Positions 8,723 to 22,200 of a stretch of DNA of 64,000 nt are shown one piece after another; positions within the stretch are counted from its first letter, which is position 1; every line of letters begins with the position of its first letter. The DNA is from Shewanella sp. 1CM18E (GTDB lineage: Bacteria > Pseudomonadota > Gammaproteobacteria > Enterobacterales > Shewanellaceae). The notes under the pieces are model-generated. The model searched no databases. It was given only the letters and a program-made list of their open reading frames with translations, and had not been told where the DNA came from. The translations under genes were made by a program, and so were the position numbers. The stretch is from the NCBI RefSeq assembly GCF_023161665.1, contig NZ_JALNTW010000005.1:1-64000 (forward strand), written 5' to 3'.

Positions 8723-9907
8723 GTGAAACATCATGACGTCATCATTATTGGAGCCGGAGCGGCAGGCCTTATGTGCGCCGCCTCTGCTGGTTACCGAGGC
8801 CGTGATGTATTAGTGCTAGATAACGCCAAACAAGCGGGGCGTAAAATTCTTATCAGTGGCGGCGGTCGCTGTAACTTCACTAATCAAAAAGTCGAACCTG
8901 CGAACTTTATCTGCGGTAATAGTCATTTTGTTAAGTCAGCCTTAGCGCGCTATCGCTCAAGTGACTTTATCGAATTGGTGGAGCGTCATGGCATCGAATA
9001 TCACGAGCGTGATCATGGCCAGTTATTTTGTAACGACTCCGCTAAAGAGATCGTCACTATGCTGCTTACCGAGTGTGAGTGGGCTGGCGCGCAAATTAAA
9101 TTACGTACTGAAATTAGTGACATCAGCAAAAATGCTGATGGTTTGTTTGAGTTAGTTACTGACAAAGAGCATTACACTTGTGAGTCGTTAGTGATTGCCA
9201 CTGGTGGCTTGTCTATGCCAAAGCTAGGCGCATCGCCTTATGGTTATCACATTGCTGAGCAGTTTGGTTTAAAGGTGTTGCCTACTCACGCAGGTTTAGT
9301 GCCGTTTACTTGGCACAGCGATCAAAAGCAACGCTTTGAGCCACTATCTGGCATTGCGGTACCAAGCACTATCACCGCTAAAGATGGCACCCAGTTTAGC
9401 GAAGCGCTGTTATTTACCCATCGTGGTCTTTCAGGGCCTGCTATTTTGCAGATCTCAAATTATTGGAATCCAGGTGAAGTCATCAGCATTAACTTGCTAC
9501 CGGGTGAAGATGTGCGTGCAAAGCTGCAATTTGTGTTAGTGAATAGCCCAAAGCAGAGTTTGCGTAATGCCTTGTCGCAATGGTTACCTAAGCGTCTAGT
9601 TGAAGTGCTATTTGCAGAGTCATTATTGAACAAAGCGCTTAACCAGTTAGTTCATGCAGAGTTAGAAAAGCTGGCGGTAGATCTTGAATCTTGGAGTCTA
9701 GTGATGAACGGCACCGAAGGTTACCGCACAGCAGAAGTCACTTTAGGCGGTGTAGACACTAACGAGCTATCTTCAAAAACCATGGAAGCTAAAACCGTTT
9801 CAGGTTTGTACTTTGTTGGCGAAGTTATGGACGTAAGTGGTTGGTTAGGTGGGTTTAATTTTCAGTGGGCTTGGAGCTCTGGCGTGGCTGCAGGGCAAGC
9901 TGCATAA
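8723..9907 (+). CDS. FAD-dependent oxidoreductase, BaiN/HI0933 (YhiN) family
   Basis: A 394-residue flavoprotein. The FAD-binding GAGAAGLMCA is at residues about 10-19, followed by GRKILISGGGRCNFTN, ATGGLSMPKLG and the C-terminal GGFNFQWAWSSG, all typical of the HI0933/YhiN/BaiN family. Members are NAD(P)/FAD-dependent, but the natural substrate is unknown outside bile-acid-metabolising bacteria. Translation starts at GTG 8723, 7 bases after a good AGGAG; no in-frame ATG is nearby. It appears to be a single-gene unit with a terminator-like hairpin downstream. Confidence 0.9.
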   Translation: MKHHDVIIIGAGAAGLMCAASAGYRGRDVLVLDNAKQAGRKILISGGGRCNFTNQKVEPANFICGNSHFVKSALARYRSSDFIELVERHGIEYHERDHGQLFCNDSAKEIVTMLLTECEWAGAQIKLRTEISDISKNADGLFELVTDKEHYTCESLVIATGGLSMPKLGASPYGYHIAEQFGLKVLPTHAGLVPFTWHSDQKQRFEPLSGIAVPSTITAKDGTQFSEALLFTHRGLSGPAILQISNYWNPGEVISINLLPGEDVRAKLQFVLVNSPKQSLRNALSQWLPKRLVEVLFAESLLNKALNQLVHAELEKLAVDLESWSLVMNGTEGYRTAEVTLGGVDTNELSSKTMEAKTVSGLYFVGEVMDVSGWLGGFNFQWAWSSGVAAGQAA

Positions 9908-9934
9908 TTCAAATAATTGCGTTTTCAAATTTTT

Positions 9935-9972
9935 AGGCCAATTGAAGTTCATCCTTTAATTGGTCTTTTCTT
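9935..9972 (+). terminator. Probable terminator after the HI0933-family gene
   Basis: A 9-bp stem (AGGCCAATT / AATTGGTCT, one G-T pair) with a 14-nt loop is followed by TTTTCTTT. Confidence 0.6.
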
Positions 9973-10250
9973 TATATTCTTCTGCTTAATAAGCTCTGCC
10001 AATAAGTATAGCTAAATATTCAATTGTAGCTGTTAAATAAATACTCTTGTGCAAACTCCCAATTTGTTTTTTGTTAGATTTTCCTAACTTGTGGCTCTTG
10101 ATTTAGCCCATGTCTTAATATTTTTCTTATTATTAATGTTGTTCAAGTGTTCTTAACTTGTAAATAGCAAGGTTGTGGATCAATACTGTGTTTACTGTCG
10201 ATTAGTTGTGCGACTGCTTTTAGTGGCTGAAGTTAAAAGGATATTTACTG
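9973..10250. other. AT-rich leader region before the giant adhesin operon
   Basis: This non-coding, AT-rich stretch must contain the promoter of the adhesin operon. AAAGGA lies 11 bases before the ATG at 10251. No convincing operator palindrome was found. Confidence 0.5.
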
Positions 10251-13200
10251 ATGACAACTCTTGGTGCCGTGGTTATTTATTATGTAAAGCTTGATGATAC
10301 GTATTGGGCTGTGACCGCTGATGGCCAGTGGGTGATGATTTTACCGCATCAGTTGCAAACGGATATACCAGTCCATAACCTACAATCAGAGGCTATCCAA
10401 GTCGATGATAATGGCAGTGAATATAGCTTTATTGATGGCATAAAAGTTATTATCCCTCAGAATGTTACTCAGTTAAGCACGATAGAAAATAATGCTGATC
10501 AGCAAGAACAAGATCAGCAGGACAGTCGTAATCAAAGTGATTCAGCGAGTGAACAGCAAGAGGGATTGAACTTAATTTATCAAGTTGTTCAATCTGATAA
10601 CGACAGCGTTATTGCTGACTCCGGTTTTGCTACCCAAGGAGATCAACTTACATCCCAAGGTAATAACCAGTTTACTGCGAATCAGCTAGACACATTTATT
10701 CCTATCACTTTAACCGTTGAATTTATTGATATCGACGGTTACCTCAATCAGTTTGAAGTACCTAAAGTCATTTTATCTGGTAGCGCTATTAATGCTGCAG
10801 ATGGCCAAATTCTAGAGCTAACCATTACTGATAGTCTTGGTTTGTCTCAAAGCTTTAGCGTGACAGCTTTTAATCAACAGTGGCAGCTTGATGCTGTTGA
10901 TTTGCAGTCATTTGCAGAAGGAGAGCTTAACGCTGTTATTACTGCTGCAACTTATCCTGGTGAAGTAACCAGTGATACAGATAGTAGTATCAAAGACACA
11001 TTAGCTGAGATCTCTATCGAAGTTGATACTGGTAACGACACTGTGCTTAATGCTCGCGAGATTAAGCGGGTCGATATGGAAGGTGTTGCCAAGAATATCG
11101 AAGATGGGCAAACCGTGACTATTACGGTAACTGATATTAATGGACTGCAGCTCACCTTCACCACAAGTGTATTAAATGGCTTGTGGCAACTTGAAAATAA
11201 AGACCTTTCTAGCTTAGCAGAAGGTCCATTGCAATTTACTGCCGATAGTATTGATGTGGCAGGTAACCCTGCAAATGGGCTAGATGAAGCTTATAAAGAG
11301 AGCCAAGCAGCGATTACTATCGCCGCTATCGATAGCGATGGTGTACTCAATCAAGTTGAAGCAGGACAATCAGTACTGGCAGGTGTTGTGCGTAATGTTG
11401 AAGATGGTCGCCCAGTTGAAGTATTTGTTACCGACATTAATGGCAAAACCTTGGTATTTAATAGCATCACCCGCAATGGCACTTGGCTGTTAGATGGATT
11501 AGACCTGTCGTCACTAGCGGAAGGTGAGCTAACCCTTAGGGCGATAACCTCAGACTTTGAGGGCAATATTGGCACCAGTACAAACACGGTGCTGAAAGAT
11601 ACCTTAGCCTCTGTCACTGTTGAGATAGTTGATAATGATGCGGTGATAAATAGCCAAGAGCTGCAAGCTGTTAAGGTGCAAGGCACGGTCAGTAACATTG
11701 AAGACGGTCAGACTATAACAGTTGTTTTAACTGATAGTCTTGGGAACGAGCGCAGCTTCACAACAATGGTTGTAGCTGGGGAATGGCTGCTTACTGATAT
11801 TGATTTAACTGGATTTGCTGATGGTAGTCTAACCGCAACAGTATCGGTTGCAGATGCAGCAGGTAACCAAGCAACGGCTACAGATACTATCTCGGTGGAT
11901 ATCTTCGCTTCAATCACCATCGATGTTGATACCGGCAATGATACGGTGCTCAATGCGCGCGAAATGCTGCGCGTCGATATGTCTGGTGAAGTGACAGACA
12001 TTGAAGATGGCCAAGTGGTGACAATCATCGTCATTGACAATACGGGCCAGCAATTACAGTTTATGGCGACTGTGATTAATGGTCGCTGGCAACTGCAAGA
12101 TAAAGACCTATCTAGTCTTGCTGATGGTCCACTGACTTTTAGCGCAACCGCCACCGATCTCGCTGGTAATACAGCAAGTGCCACCGATGATGCCTATAAA
12201 GAAAGCCAAGCTGCGATAACGATTACCGCCATTGATAATGACGGTGTTCTTAATCAAACCGAAGTCGGTCAGTCAGTCCTTGGTGGCTTTGTTTACAACG
12301 TCGAAGATGGTCGTCCAGTCGAGGTGTTTGTTACCGACATTAACGGCAAAACCTTGGTGTTTAATAGCATTACCCGCAACGGCACTTGGCTTTTAGATGG
12401 ATTAGACCTGTCGTCGCTGGCTGAAGGCGAGTTAACCCTTAGAGCGATAACCTCAGACTTTGAGGGCAATATTGGCACCAGTACAAACACGGTGCTGAAA
12501 GATACCTTAGCCTCAGTCACTATTGAAATTGTCGATAATGATGCGGTGATAAATAGCCAAGAGCAGCAAGCTGTTACGGTGCGCGGCACGGTCAGTAATG
12601 TTGAAGACGGTCAGGCTATAACCGTGGTACTCAGTGATGGCTTAGGCAATGAGCGTAGCTTTACAACGGTTGTAGTTGCCGGAGCATGGCAACTATCAGG
12701 TTTAGACCTAATAGGCTTTGCCGATGGCAGTTTAACCGCAACGGTCTCGGTTGAAGATGCCGCGGGTAATCTCGCAACGGCTACAGATACCATCGCAGTG
12801 GATATTCTTGCCTCGATTACCATTGATGTGGATACCGGAACCGATGCGGTGATTAATGCTGCTGAGATGGCAATGGTTGACCTATCAGGTACGGTTACTG
12901 ATATTGAGGCGGGGCAAACGGTTACGGTAACAGTCACCGATATTGATGGTAAAACCTTAACTTTCACCACCATGGTCGTGGGATCGGGTTGGCAGATTGA
13001 TGATGCAGATCTGTCGAGTCTAAGCGATGGAGCGTTAACCTTTTCAGCCAGTGCAGCCGATGTGGCGGGTAACGTGGTTGATGCTACCACGAGTGCGGAT
13101 AAAGATAGCTTAGCCAGTATCACGGTTGAGATTATCGATAATGATGCGGTGATTAATAGCCTAGAGCAGCAATCGGTAACAGTGCGCGGCACGGTCAGTA

Positions 13201-16200
13201 ATATTGAAGATGGCCAGACTGTTATAGTCAAACTCAGTGATGGCTCAGGCAGTGAGCGGAGCTTCACAACGGTTGTGGTTGCTGGGGAATGGCAACTATC
13301 AGGTTTAGATTTAACAGGCTTTGCTGATGGCAGCCTAACCGCAACAGTATCGGTTGCAGATGCCGCAGGTAATCAAGCAACGGCTACAGATACCATTAAT
13401 GTTGATATTCTTGCCTCGATTACTATTGATGTTGATACCGGCAATGACACAGTTCTCAATGCACGAGAAATGCTGCGAGTCGATATGTCTGGTGAAGTGA
13501 CAGACATTGAAGATGGTCAAAGAGTATCAATTACTGTCACTGATAATGCGGGCCTGCAATTACAGTTTATGGCGATTGTGATTAATGGTCGCTGGCAACT
13601 GCAAGATAAAGACCTATCTAGGCTCGCTGATGGTCCACTGACTTTTAGCGCTAGCGTCACCGATCAAGCAGGTAATACAGCAAGTGCTACCGATGATGCC
13701 TACAAAGAAAGCCAAGCTGCGATAACAATTACCGCTATTGATAATGATGGCGTACTTAATCAAAGCGAAGTCGGTCAGTCAGTGCTTGGTGGCTTTGTTT
13801 ACAACGTCGAAGATGGTCGTCCTGTTGAAGTGTTTGTTACCGACATTAACGGCAAAACCTTGGTGTTTAATAGCATTACCCGCAACGGCACTTGGTTGTT
13901 AGATGGATTAGACCTGTCGTCGCTGGCGGAAGGCGAATTAACCCTTAGAGCGATAACTTCAGATTTTGAGGGCAATATTGGCACCAGTACAAACACGGTG
14001 CTGAAAGATACCTTAGCCTCGGTCACGATTGAAATTGTCGATAATGATCAGGTGATAAATAGCCAAGAGCAGCAAGCTGTTACGGTGCGTGGTACGGTCA
14101 GTAATATCGAAGATGGTCAGACGGTTACAGTTATATTCAGTGACGGCTCAGGCAACGATCGTAGCTTTACAACGGTTGTAGTTGCCGGAGCATGGCAACT
14201 ATCAGGTCTAGATCTATCAGGCTTTGCTGATGGCAGTTTAACAGCAGTGGTATCGGTTGCTGATACCGCAGGTAACCAAGCCACAGCTACAGATACTATC
14301 GCGGTGGATATTCTGGCCTCAATTACCATTGAGGTTGATACCGGAACGGATGCGGTGATAAACGCTGCCGAGATGGGGCTCGTTGATCTATCGGGCATAG
14401 TTACTGATATTGAGGCGGGGCAAGCGGTTAGGGTAACTGTCACTGATATTAATGGTAAAACCTTAACTTTCACTACCATGGTCGTGGGAGCGGGTTGGCA
14501 GATTGATGATGCAGATCTGTCGAGTCTAAGCGATGGAGCGTTAACCTTTTCAGCCAGTGCAGCCGATGTGGCGGGCAATGTGGTTGATGCGACAACCAGT
14601 GCGGATAAAGATAGCTTAGCCAGTATTGCAGTTGAAATTGTTGATGATAACGGCCTTATAAATACTGCAGAGTCAAAAGATGCAACTTTAGCTGGCACAG
14701 TGATTAATATTGAAAATGGTCGCCCCGTAGTGATTACTGTTACTGATATCAATGGCAAAACCGTAACCTTTAACAGCGTGGTAGTTAACGGAGCTTGGCA
14801 GGTTGAAAATGTCGATTTATCAGTATTTGCAGACGGTCAGCTATCGTTACAAGCAACTAGTTCAGATCTGGCTGGTAACCCCGCGATTGCAAATAATACT
14901 GCAGTTTTAGATACGCAAATTAGCATTGATATCGATACAGGTGCAGATGGATTTGATGCTGCATTGTTTATATATGGTGTACAAAAATCACTGAGCGGGA
15001 CGACAACCGGAGTCGAGGCAGGGCAGACAGTCGTTTTAAACCTTTCTGATGGCGTCAATACTCTAAGCTTTAGCGCAGTTGTAGCTGCTGATGGTAGTTG
15101 GCTATTTGATAATATGGACGTGGCGGGATTAAACCGTCGGGCATCTTGGAGTCTAGAGGTTACCGCTACCGATCTTGCGGGCAATAGTGCAACCGATAAC
15201 ATGCCAACGCTGTTGGTGCCGGATATCGCCTCGCTTTATGAGGTCCTGCTTAACGTAAGCTCTAGTACCAGTGTTGTGGTGCCGATTGATATTTTTGATG
15301 CCGATATCAGCATTACTGCTGAGCAAAGTCGCTTATTGCTGCTGACTTCAGAAGGTCAAGCACTCAGTATTAATGTTGCTGCCGATGGCCAGTCATTCGT
15401 GCTTACCCGTGATGGTGACGGTAAAGTGGTGATGACAGCGAGTTTGTCAGGCACAGACTTGAATGTTCGTTTGTTCCAGCCAATGGATGAACTCAACAAT
15501 AAAAATGTACTTAGTTATATCCGTCTAAGCGGGCTGCAAATCGATGCAGACGGTACCTCAGAACAAATCATTACCTACGCAGTGTTGAATATTCGCGATT
15601 CAAGAGCCTTTGCTTTTGATGATCATGCGTTTGTGGTCGAAGATACTGTTGCTGTTGGTTCTTTATTGGGTAATGACTACACCGTAGAGGGGCCGCTTAC
15701 CGTTACCTCAATAAACTATAATGGCATCGACTATCCCGTGACGGCTGGCGCAGCTGCGGTGATTAATACTCCGCAAGGGGTGATTACCATTCAGCCTAAT
15801 GGTAGTTGGAGCTTTAGTGTCGCTGATAACCTGAATAATTCGGTATTACAAGAAGTTGAGCTGGTCTATACCGTGGTTGACGTGGATGGTAGTAGCGCTA
15901 GTGCCAATGCCACATTCACGGTTGCCGATGGTGCTGCCGGTAGTATGGCTGATGTAATAGGGGCGAATACTGAAGCTGATATTGATGCTGGGGTGCAAAG
16001 CACTTCGAAGACGTTCACCGTTACAGCAGGTTCAGACACTTTAATCGCCGATTCTATTCGATTCACCGCATTAACGCCGTTCCAATTAGCGAATCTTGGT
16101 TTAATGAGCAACGGGGTTGCACTTAAATTTGAATTGTCGAATAACGGTAAAACCTTAACCGCGAAAACAGATAATGCAGCAGCTACGGTAGTATTTAGCA

Positions 16201-19200
16201 TTACGTTATCGGCTAGCAATACTGGTGATGACTTAAGCGTGGATGCAGTCTTTAGTCAGTCAGCACCGTTGGATCATTTATCTAATGATCTGATTGAAAT
16301 TATCACTCAAGTTACCGCCACCGATTTAGACGGTACTGATATCACTCAGGGCAATCTAACTTGGCAGGTAAGCGATGGAAATTCACCTGCATTAGCCAAC
16401 ATTAGTCAGCTTACTTTCGATGAAAATAACTTAATCGGCAGTGCCATTGTTAAAAATGGCAGCTTTGATGTACTGGTGGGCAGTGATGCTGTTGCTTCTG
16501 TTGGTTTTGCCGCTTTGGGGCTACAGCCAAAGTTAACGGCTGGTGGCGAGACTATTCAATACCAAATCAGTGCTGATGGTTTAACGCTGACAGGGCATAC
16601 CGGCGATGTTAATTCACCTGTGTTTGTTATTGAGCTAAGTGAAACATGGAGCGCAACTAGCGACAGTATTAATCAAGCTTATAGCTTCACCCTGTATAAA
16701 GCGTTTGACCAAACCTTAAGTGAAGATATCGACTTTACCCTGTCGGTGGCAGATTTTGATGGTGACTCATCGAATGCAACCTTAACGGTTACCGTACAAG
16801 ATGCTGACGCCGCAACGATAAACGATATCAATTTAAGCGTTAGTGAGATCCCAAGTATTACCGCATTCGATAATACTGCAACGGGCTCTTTTAATATTAC
16901 TGCGAGTAAAGATCCTATTATCGATATTAGCTTTAATGTTACTGATGGCAGTGAAGTAAAAAATGCGGCGGGTATAACCTTAACTCAAAATGGTTCAGCG
17001 CTTTACTGGGTGGTGAAAGATGGCGGCGCCTCGCTTGATGCGGTAACTGCAGACGGGGTATTGGTCTTTACCATGAGGTTACCAACCAATATTGATATTA
17101 GTGCTGAGACCAGTGGCACTGTTGAGCTCGATTTTAAATTAGTTAGCGCTATTGATCATTTAGGTGCGGCTGACGTCTTAGATACTCTAAACGTGATGGT
17201 AAATATTCGCGATAGCGATAATACCGTGTCATCAGCAGAGGTCTCAGTAGCTATCTACGATGGTCAAAATGCAATCCTACCCAATGCGCTACAGCTTAAT
17301 ATTAACGAAGGTAACCTGACCACAGCCAATCCTATCTCCACAAGTGAAGTGCTTTCAACGTCTTCAGGTAGTGACAAAATAACCGAAATTACCCTGACCG
17401 ATAGTTTTAGTTTTGGCAGCGTCTTTAGCGGCGGTGAAAAAGTCATTCTTAATACAACGGCAAACAGTAACGGTTGGTATGTGGCGACAACTGAAACTGG
17501 CGGCGATAAGGTATTTCAGATCCGTTTCAATGCTAATGGCAAAGTTGAATTTAGGCAGTTTAAGGCGCTGGATCACGCCAATGCTAATGGCGAAAACTCA
17601 TTAGACTTAGTATTTGAAGTTAATGCAATTGATGCTGATAACGATAAGTCTGCAGCGCAAACTATCACTGTGACAGTTAAGGATGATATTCCAGAAGATA
17701 CCGCCAAAACATTAGAGTTCTTTGAAAGCAATGGCGATGTATATAGCGTACAAATGTTCTCGGTAGCACAGCAAGGTGCTGATGGCGCTAAGGTTACAGG
17801 GATTACATACAAAGGCGTTGCTTATGCCGTTGGCGCGACAATCGAATTATTCACTGACGCTAATCCTGTAGCGGTTAAATATGGTGAGCTGGTGGTAGAT
17901 GAGAATGGTCTCGCAACGGTGACCACTTTTGAGTTTGCTTACAATGAACAGCAATTTAATGAAGATGTATTGCTACAAATTACCGATGCTGATGGTGATA
18001 TAGCAACAGACACCCTAACCATAATTGCCAAAGATGCTGAGGGCTCTGTCGAGGTCTTTAATACACAATTTATTGAAGACGCCAATACCATTTTTGGTGT
18101 TGAAGCTAGACCGGGAGACATCGACGAAAGCGAATTTGTTGTCAGCATGATATTCGATGCCGCTGCGTTACAGGGCGGTATATTAATGCTGGATGGCGTA
18201 GAGGTGCCGAAGGACGCCGATGGCAATTATATCTTGTCTATTTTAAATGGACTGTTAACTGAAGACCTTTTGACGCGGGTGGCAATTCCTAACGGCGATT
18301 TAAGTTATCAGCCAATAGAGGATGGCTCAGATGCAACAGCCAGTGCGGCATTTGTCATAACGGTAAATATTACCGGTAAGCCGCCGATCACCACTACAGT
18401 CCCAATTACTGTGGAATCTGTGGCTGATACGCCAACTTGGGATGCCGACAGTGAATTTAGTTATAGCGTTAATGAAGACGCCGATAGCTTCAATATCAAT
18501 GTGAGTGCAAGTTCTGTCGATGAGACTGGTGTTGATCCTCAGGGCTCTGAAACTGTTAGCTATATTATCGACAATATCACCGCTGGCTTAACACTGAGCG
18601 CAATTGGAGTAACAATAACTTCAGGAATGACTATTAGCCAAATGCAACTAGATAACCTAGTGGCTAAAGTGGGTGACAATCTAGCAGGAAAATTTAGCTT
18701 TACTGTGCAAGCAAAAACCACAGAAAGTGATAATAAAGATAGCGCACTAAGTAGTGTTGAGACGGTGACAATTGCCGTTGTGCCGATTGCTGATAAGCCA
18801 ACCCTGACAACCCAAAATATTCGTAGTGATGAAGATGCTCCCATCCTGCTTAGTTCTGTCGTTTCTGGAACACTAACTGATACTTCTGGTTCAGAGTTCT
18901 TAAGCTTTGAATTTACCTTGCCCGATGGTTGGTCGATAGATGCGCCTTCAGCCAGCTTTAATGGCAGTGTCTGGACTGTGTTGGCCTCAGAGGTTGATAG
19001 CGGTGCGGCCAAGCTTATCCCCGCAGATGACGTAAGCTCGGCTAATTTAGGTCCATTCTCTATTTCGGTTAAAAGCTTCGCAACTGAAACATCACAAGAT
19101 GGTGTTGATCCTGCCGATGGCGTTATTCATCCTAACCCTAGGTACAGTGATGTAAGTACAGTTACTGTAACCTTAACGGGAGTGGCGAATGACCAGCCAG

Positions 19201-22200
19201 TAATTAATGCAGATGCCAGTATATGGGCGATAGACAGTGCTACTGGGGTTATCTCAAATGTGGTGGCATTTAATGAAGATGAAAATATCGCACTAGACTT
19301 TACCATTGTAAGTTCTGATGACGATGGGTCAGAGTCGCTAGACTTGCGCATAACAGGTTTACCTGAAGGGGTTATCTTTGTCGATTCAGCAGGTAACGCG
19401 GTTAACCTTCCGGTAGTTGATTTTATTAATAATCAGCCAGTATATGGCGTGTCAGCTTCACTGCTGGCCACCTTAAGTTTACAACCAGCGAGTGACTTTA
19501 GTGGCCAGATTAGCCTGAGTATATTCGTGCAAAGCACAGAGCTCGACGGTGACTCTGCTGATTACGAACTAACGTTAAATATTGATATCGCTCCTGTCAT
19601 CGATGCCAATGCAACTTCTTTAGCCACAGTCAGTTACGGTTATGAAGATCAAGCCATTCCTCTCGATTTTACGCCTAATTTAAATGCTGACTTAGACGGT
19701 AGCGAAACCGTTACCGGGTTGATTATTCCTTTCCAAGGTGCCGATGGATTCATTTTAACCTTGGATGGAGCGCAAGTAAGCATACCAGCAGGTGGCTTAG
19801 ATGTTACAACCTTGCTCGATAGTACCAGCCCCACTTTAGAAGCACTACTTAACTCCGGTCGTTTAGCGGCGGTGCCGCCACAAGATGCCGATGGCAGCTT
19901 CTCTTTTACAATTAGTTATCAAATCACCGATACCTCAGAAACCGGCACTGTGGTGAGTGAATACATTGCTACTGAAATAACGGTAGTAGTGGATGCTGTG
20001 GTTGACTTAACTACCCATTTGCAAAGTGAGCAAGGGTTGTTGATTAGCACCGATGGCAATGCGATTGATTTAACGGGTCAAGGCTTGTTCTTTGATGGTG
20101 ATATTGATGGTTCTGAAGTATTAGATTATGTGGTTATTACCGTGCCAAGTGGTGACGGTTGGTATGTCTATCATCCAAACGGGGCAATTGATGACGGCGA
20201 TGGGCGTTGGATTATTCCTGTAAATGGCATGACGAGTGATACCGTGCAGGAGTACGCGTTAGATCTGCTTGCAGGTGCCACAATCATTAGTGAATTTGCC
20301 ACAGGTGTAGAGCAAATAACGGTAGAGGCTAGAGTACTAGACCGTGACGATGCCGAGATCATCAGCACTAGTTTTGAGGTGCAGTTTACTCAAGGCGCTG
20401 GCACGAGTCAGGCGACGGCAGTTGGTCAATTACAGATTAACCCAGCAGATGCTATTGAAGACACCACTATCGATTTTTCTGGTCACCTAAACCAAGTGCT
20501 TAGTGGTGATAACAACGATCTGATTAGTTTTAGAGTGCTGGCGTCAGATTTACCTGAGGGTGGCTATTTTACCGGTAGCGATGTTACCGCTGTTTATGAT
20601 GCCAGCGGCGAAAATATTATCGAGTTTGTGTTTACTTCCGCTTCGCTCGGCAATTTGAAACTCCACAATATCAGCGAAGATTATGCTGGTGAGTTGACTA
20701 TTCCTATTCGAATTATCGCCACCGACACCGTAAGCGGCGACACCAAAATTGATGACAGCCAAAGCCTAGAAGTCGAGATTACACCTGTCGCAGACGGCGT
20801 TGAACTCATCGTAGCCAATAGGGTGATGCAAGAAGATGCACCTATCCCATTGGGCATTAGCTTGGTATTTGATGACCCTGATGCAAGCCCAACAACGGGT
20901 GGCTCAGAGCAAATTCTATTTGGTGACAGCAATAACCCTATCACTATTACCTTGCTTGATGGCGGTGCAATAAATGATATAACCGGGCTTTGGTCATTAA
21001 AGGCTGGTACTACCGACATATGGGAGTTTACCGGCAGCACTATGGCCGCGTTGAACTTGTCTCTAGGCTTGTTAGAGTTTGTGCCAACAGAGCATTTAAG
21101 CGGTGATTTTAGGCTCAAGTTGTCAGCAACAAGCCTAGATACAGCAAGCATCAATGGCGTAGATGTTACTGACCAATCTCCATTTGAAAGTACCTTTACG
21201 ATAGAGGTTACTCCTGTTACCGATGCGGCAAACTTACCCAGTGATACGCAACTCTTTACTGGTCAAGAGGACAGCTTGATTGCGCTATCGGGATTGGATA
21301 TGAGCAGTCTCGGTTTGATTGACCAAGATGGCTCAGAGGTTATTTACCTTACGATTCAAGGTGTACCGACTGGTGCTGTGTTGTATTTTCAAGATGGTGC
21401 CAACTTAGTGCAACTGCCTAACGAAGGTAAAGATGGTGGCAGCTTTAACGGTTCGCCTACCTTTTCTTGGGCTGTCACCCCAGCTCAGCTCGCAGGACTG
21501 GTGCTGCAAGCTCCATTAGATTTCAGTGGTGATATTCCACTATCGATTCAAGCCATTACTCAAGAGTTGGGGACCGCTGATTTTGTTACTTCAAGTGCAG
21601 ACATCGTTGTTGGCGTGTCGCCTGTTGCCGATGGTATTGAAGTGATTACTGCGCCCGAAAGCCAATACACAAGCCTTGAAGATGAAGTCATTAACATCGA
21701 CCTTAATGCCAAAATTAATGAGTTCGATGCTACAGAGCTTATCTCGGTCAAAGTCATTATCAGCTCGGCAGATGCCTCGGCACTCGTTGGGCTTGAAAGT
21801 ATTAAAATTGGCAGTAGTTTGGTGTCATTGCAATACGATGCTGCCAATAACAACTATTTTGCTGTGGTGACAGCCGTGAGCCCTGTTACACAGTTACAGA
21901 TTTTTCCTGGCGATTTAGCTTTTGGCACTTTAGATGTGCAACTGGAACTTACCTCTATCGACACAGCTGTGGTGCTTGGTAGTGTTGAAACAGCTACGAG
22001 CACTGCAGAAGTGCTTAATTTTGAAGTTGAAATTACGCCTGAGGTGGATGCGCCAGTGTGGACTCAAATTGGCGATATCACTGCGAATGACGTTAATAAC
22101 GTCGCCTTAAATTTAGGCATAAGTTTACAAAATCCGGCGATGAACGAGTCAGGAATACTCACGATTTACGGTGTACCTGATGGGATGACGCTATCCGCTG

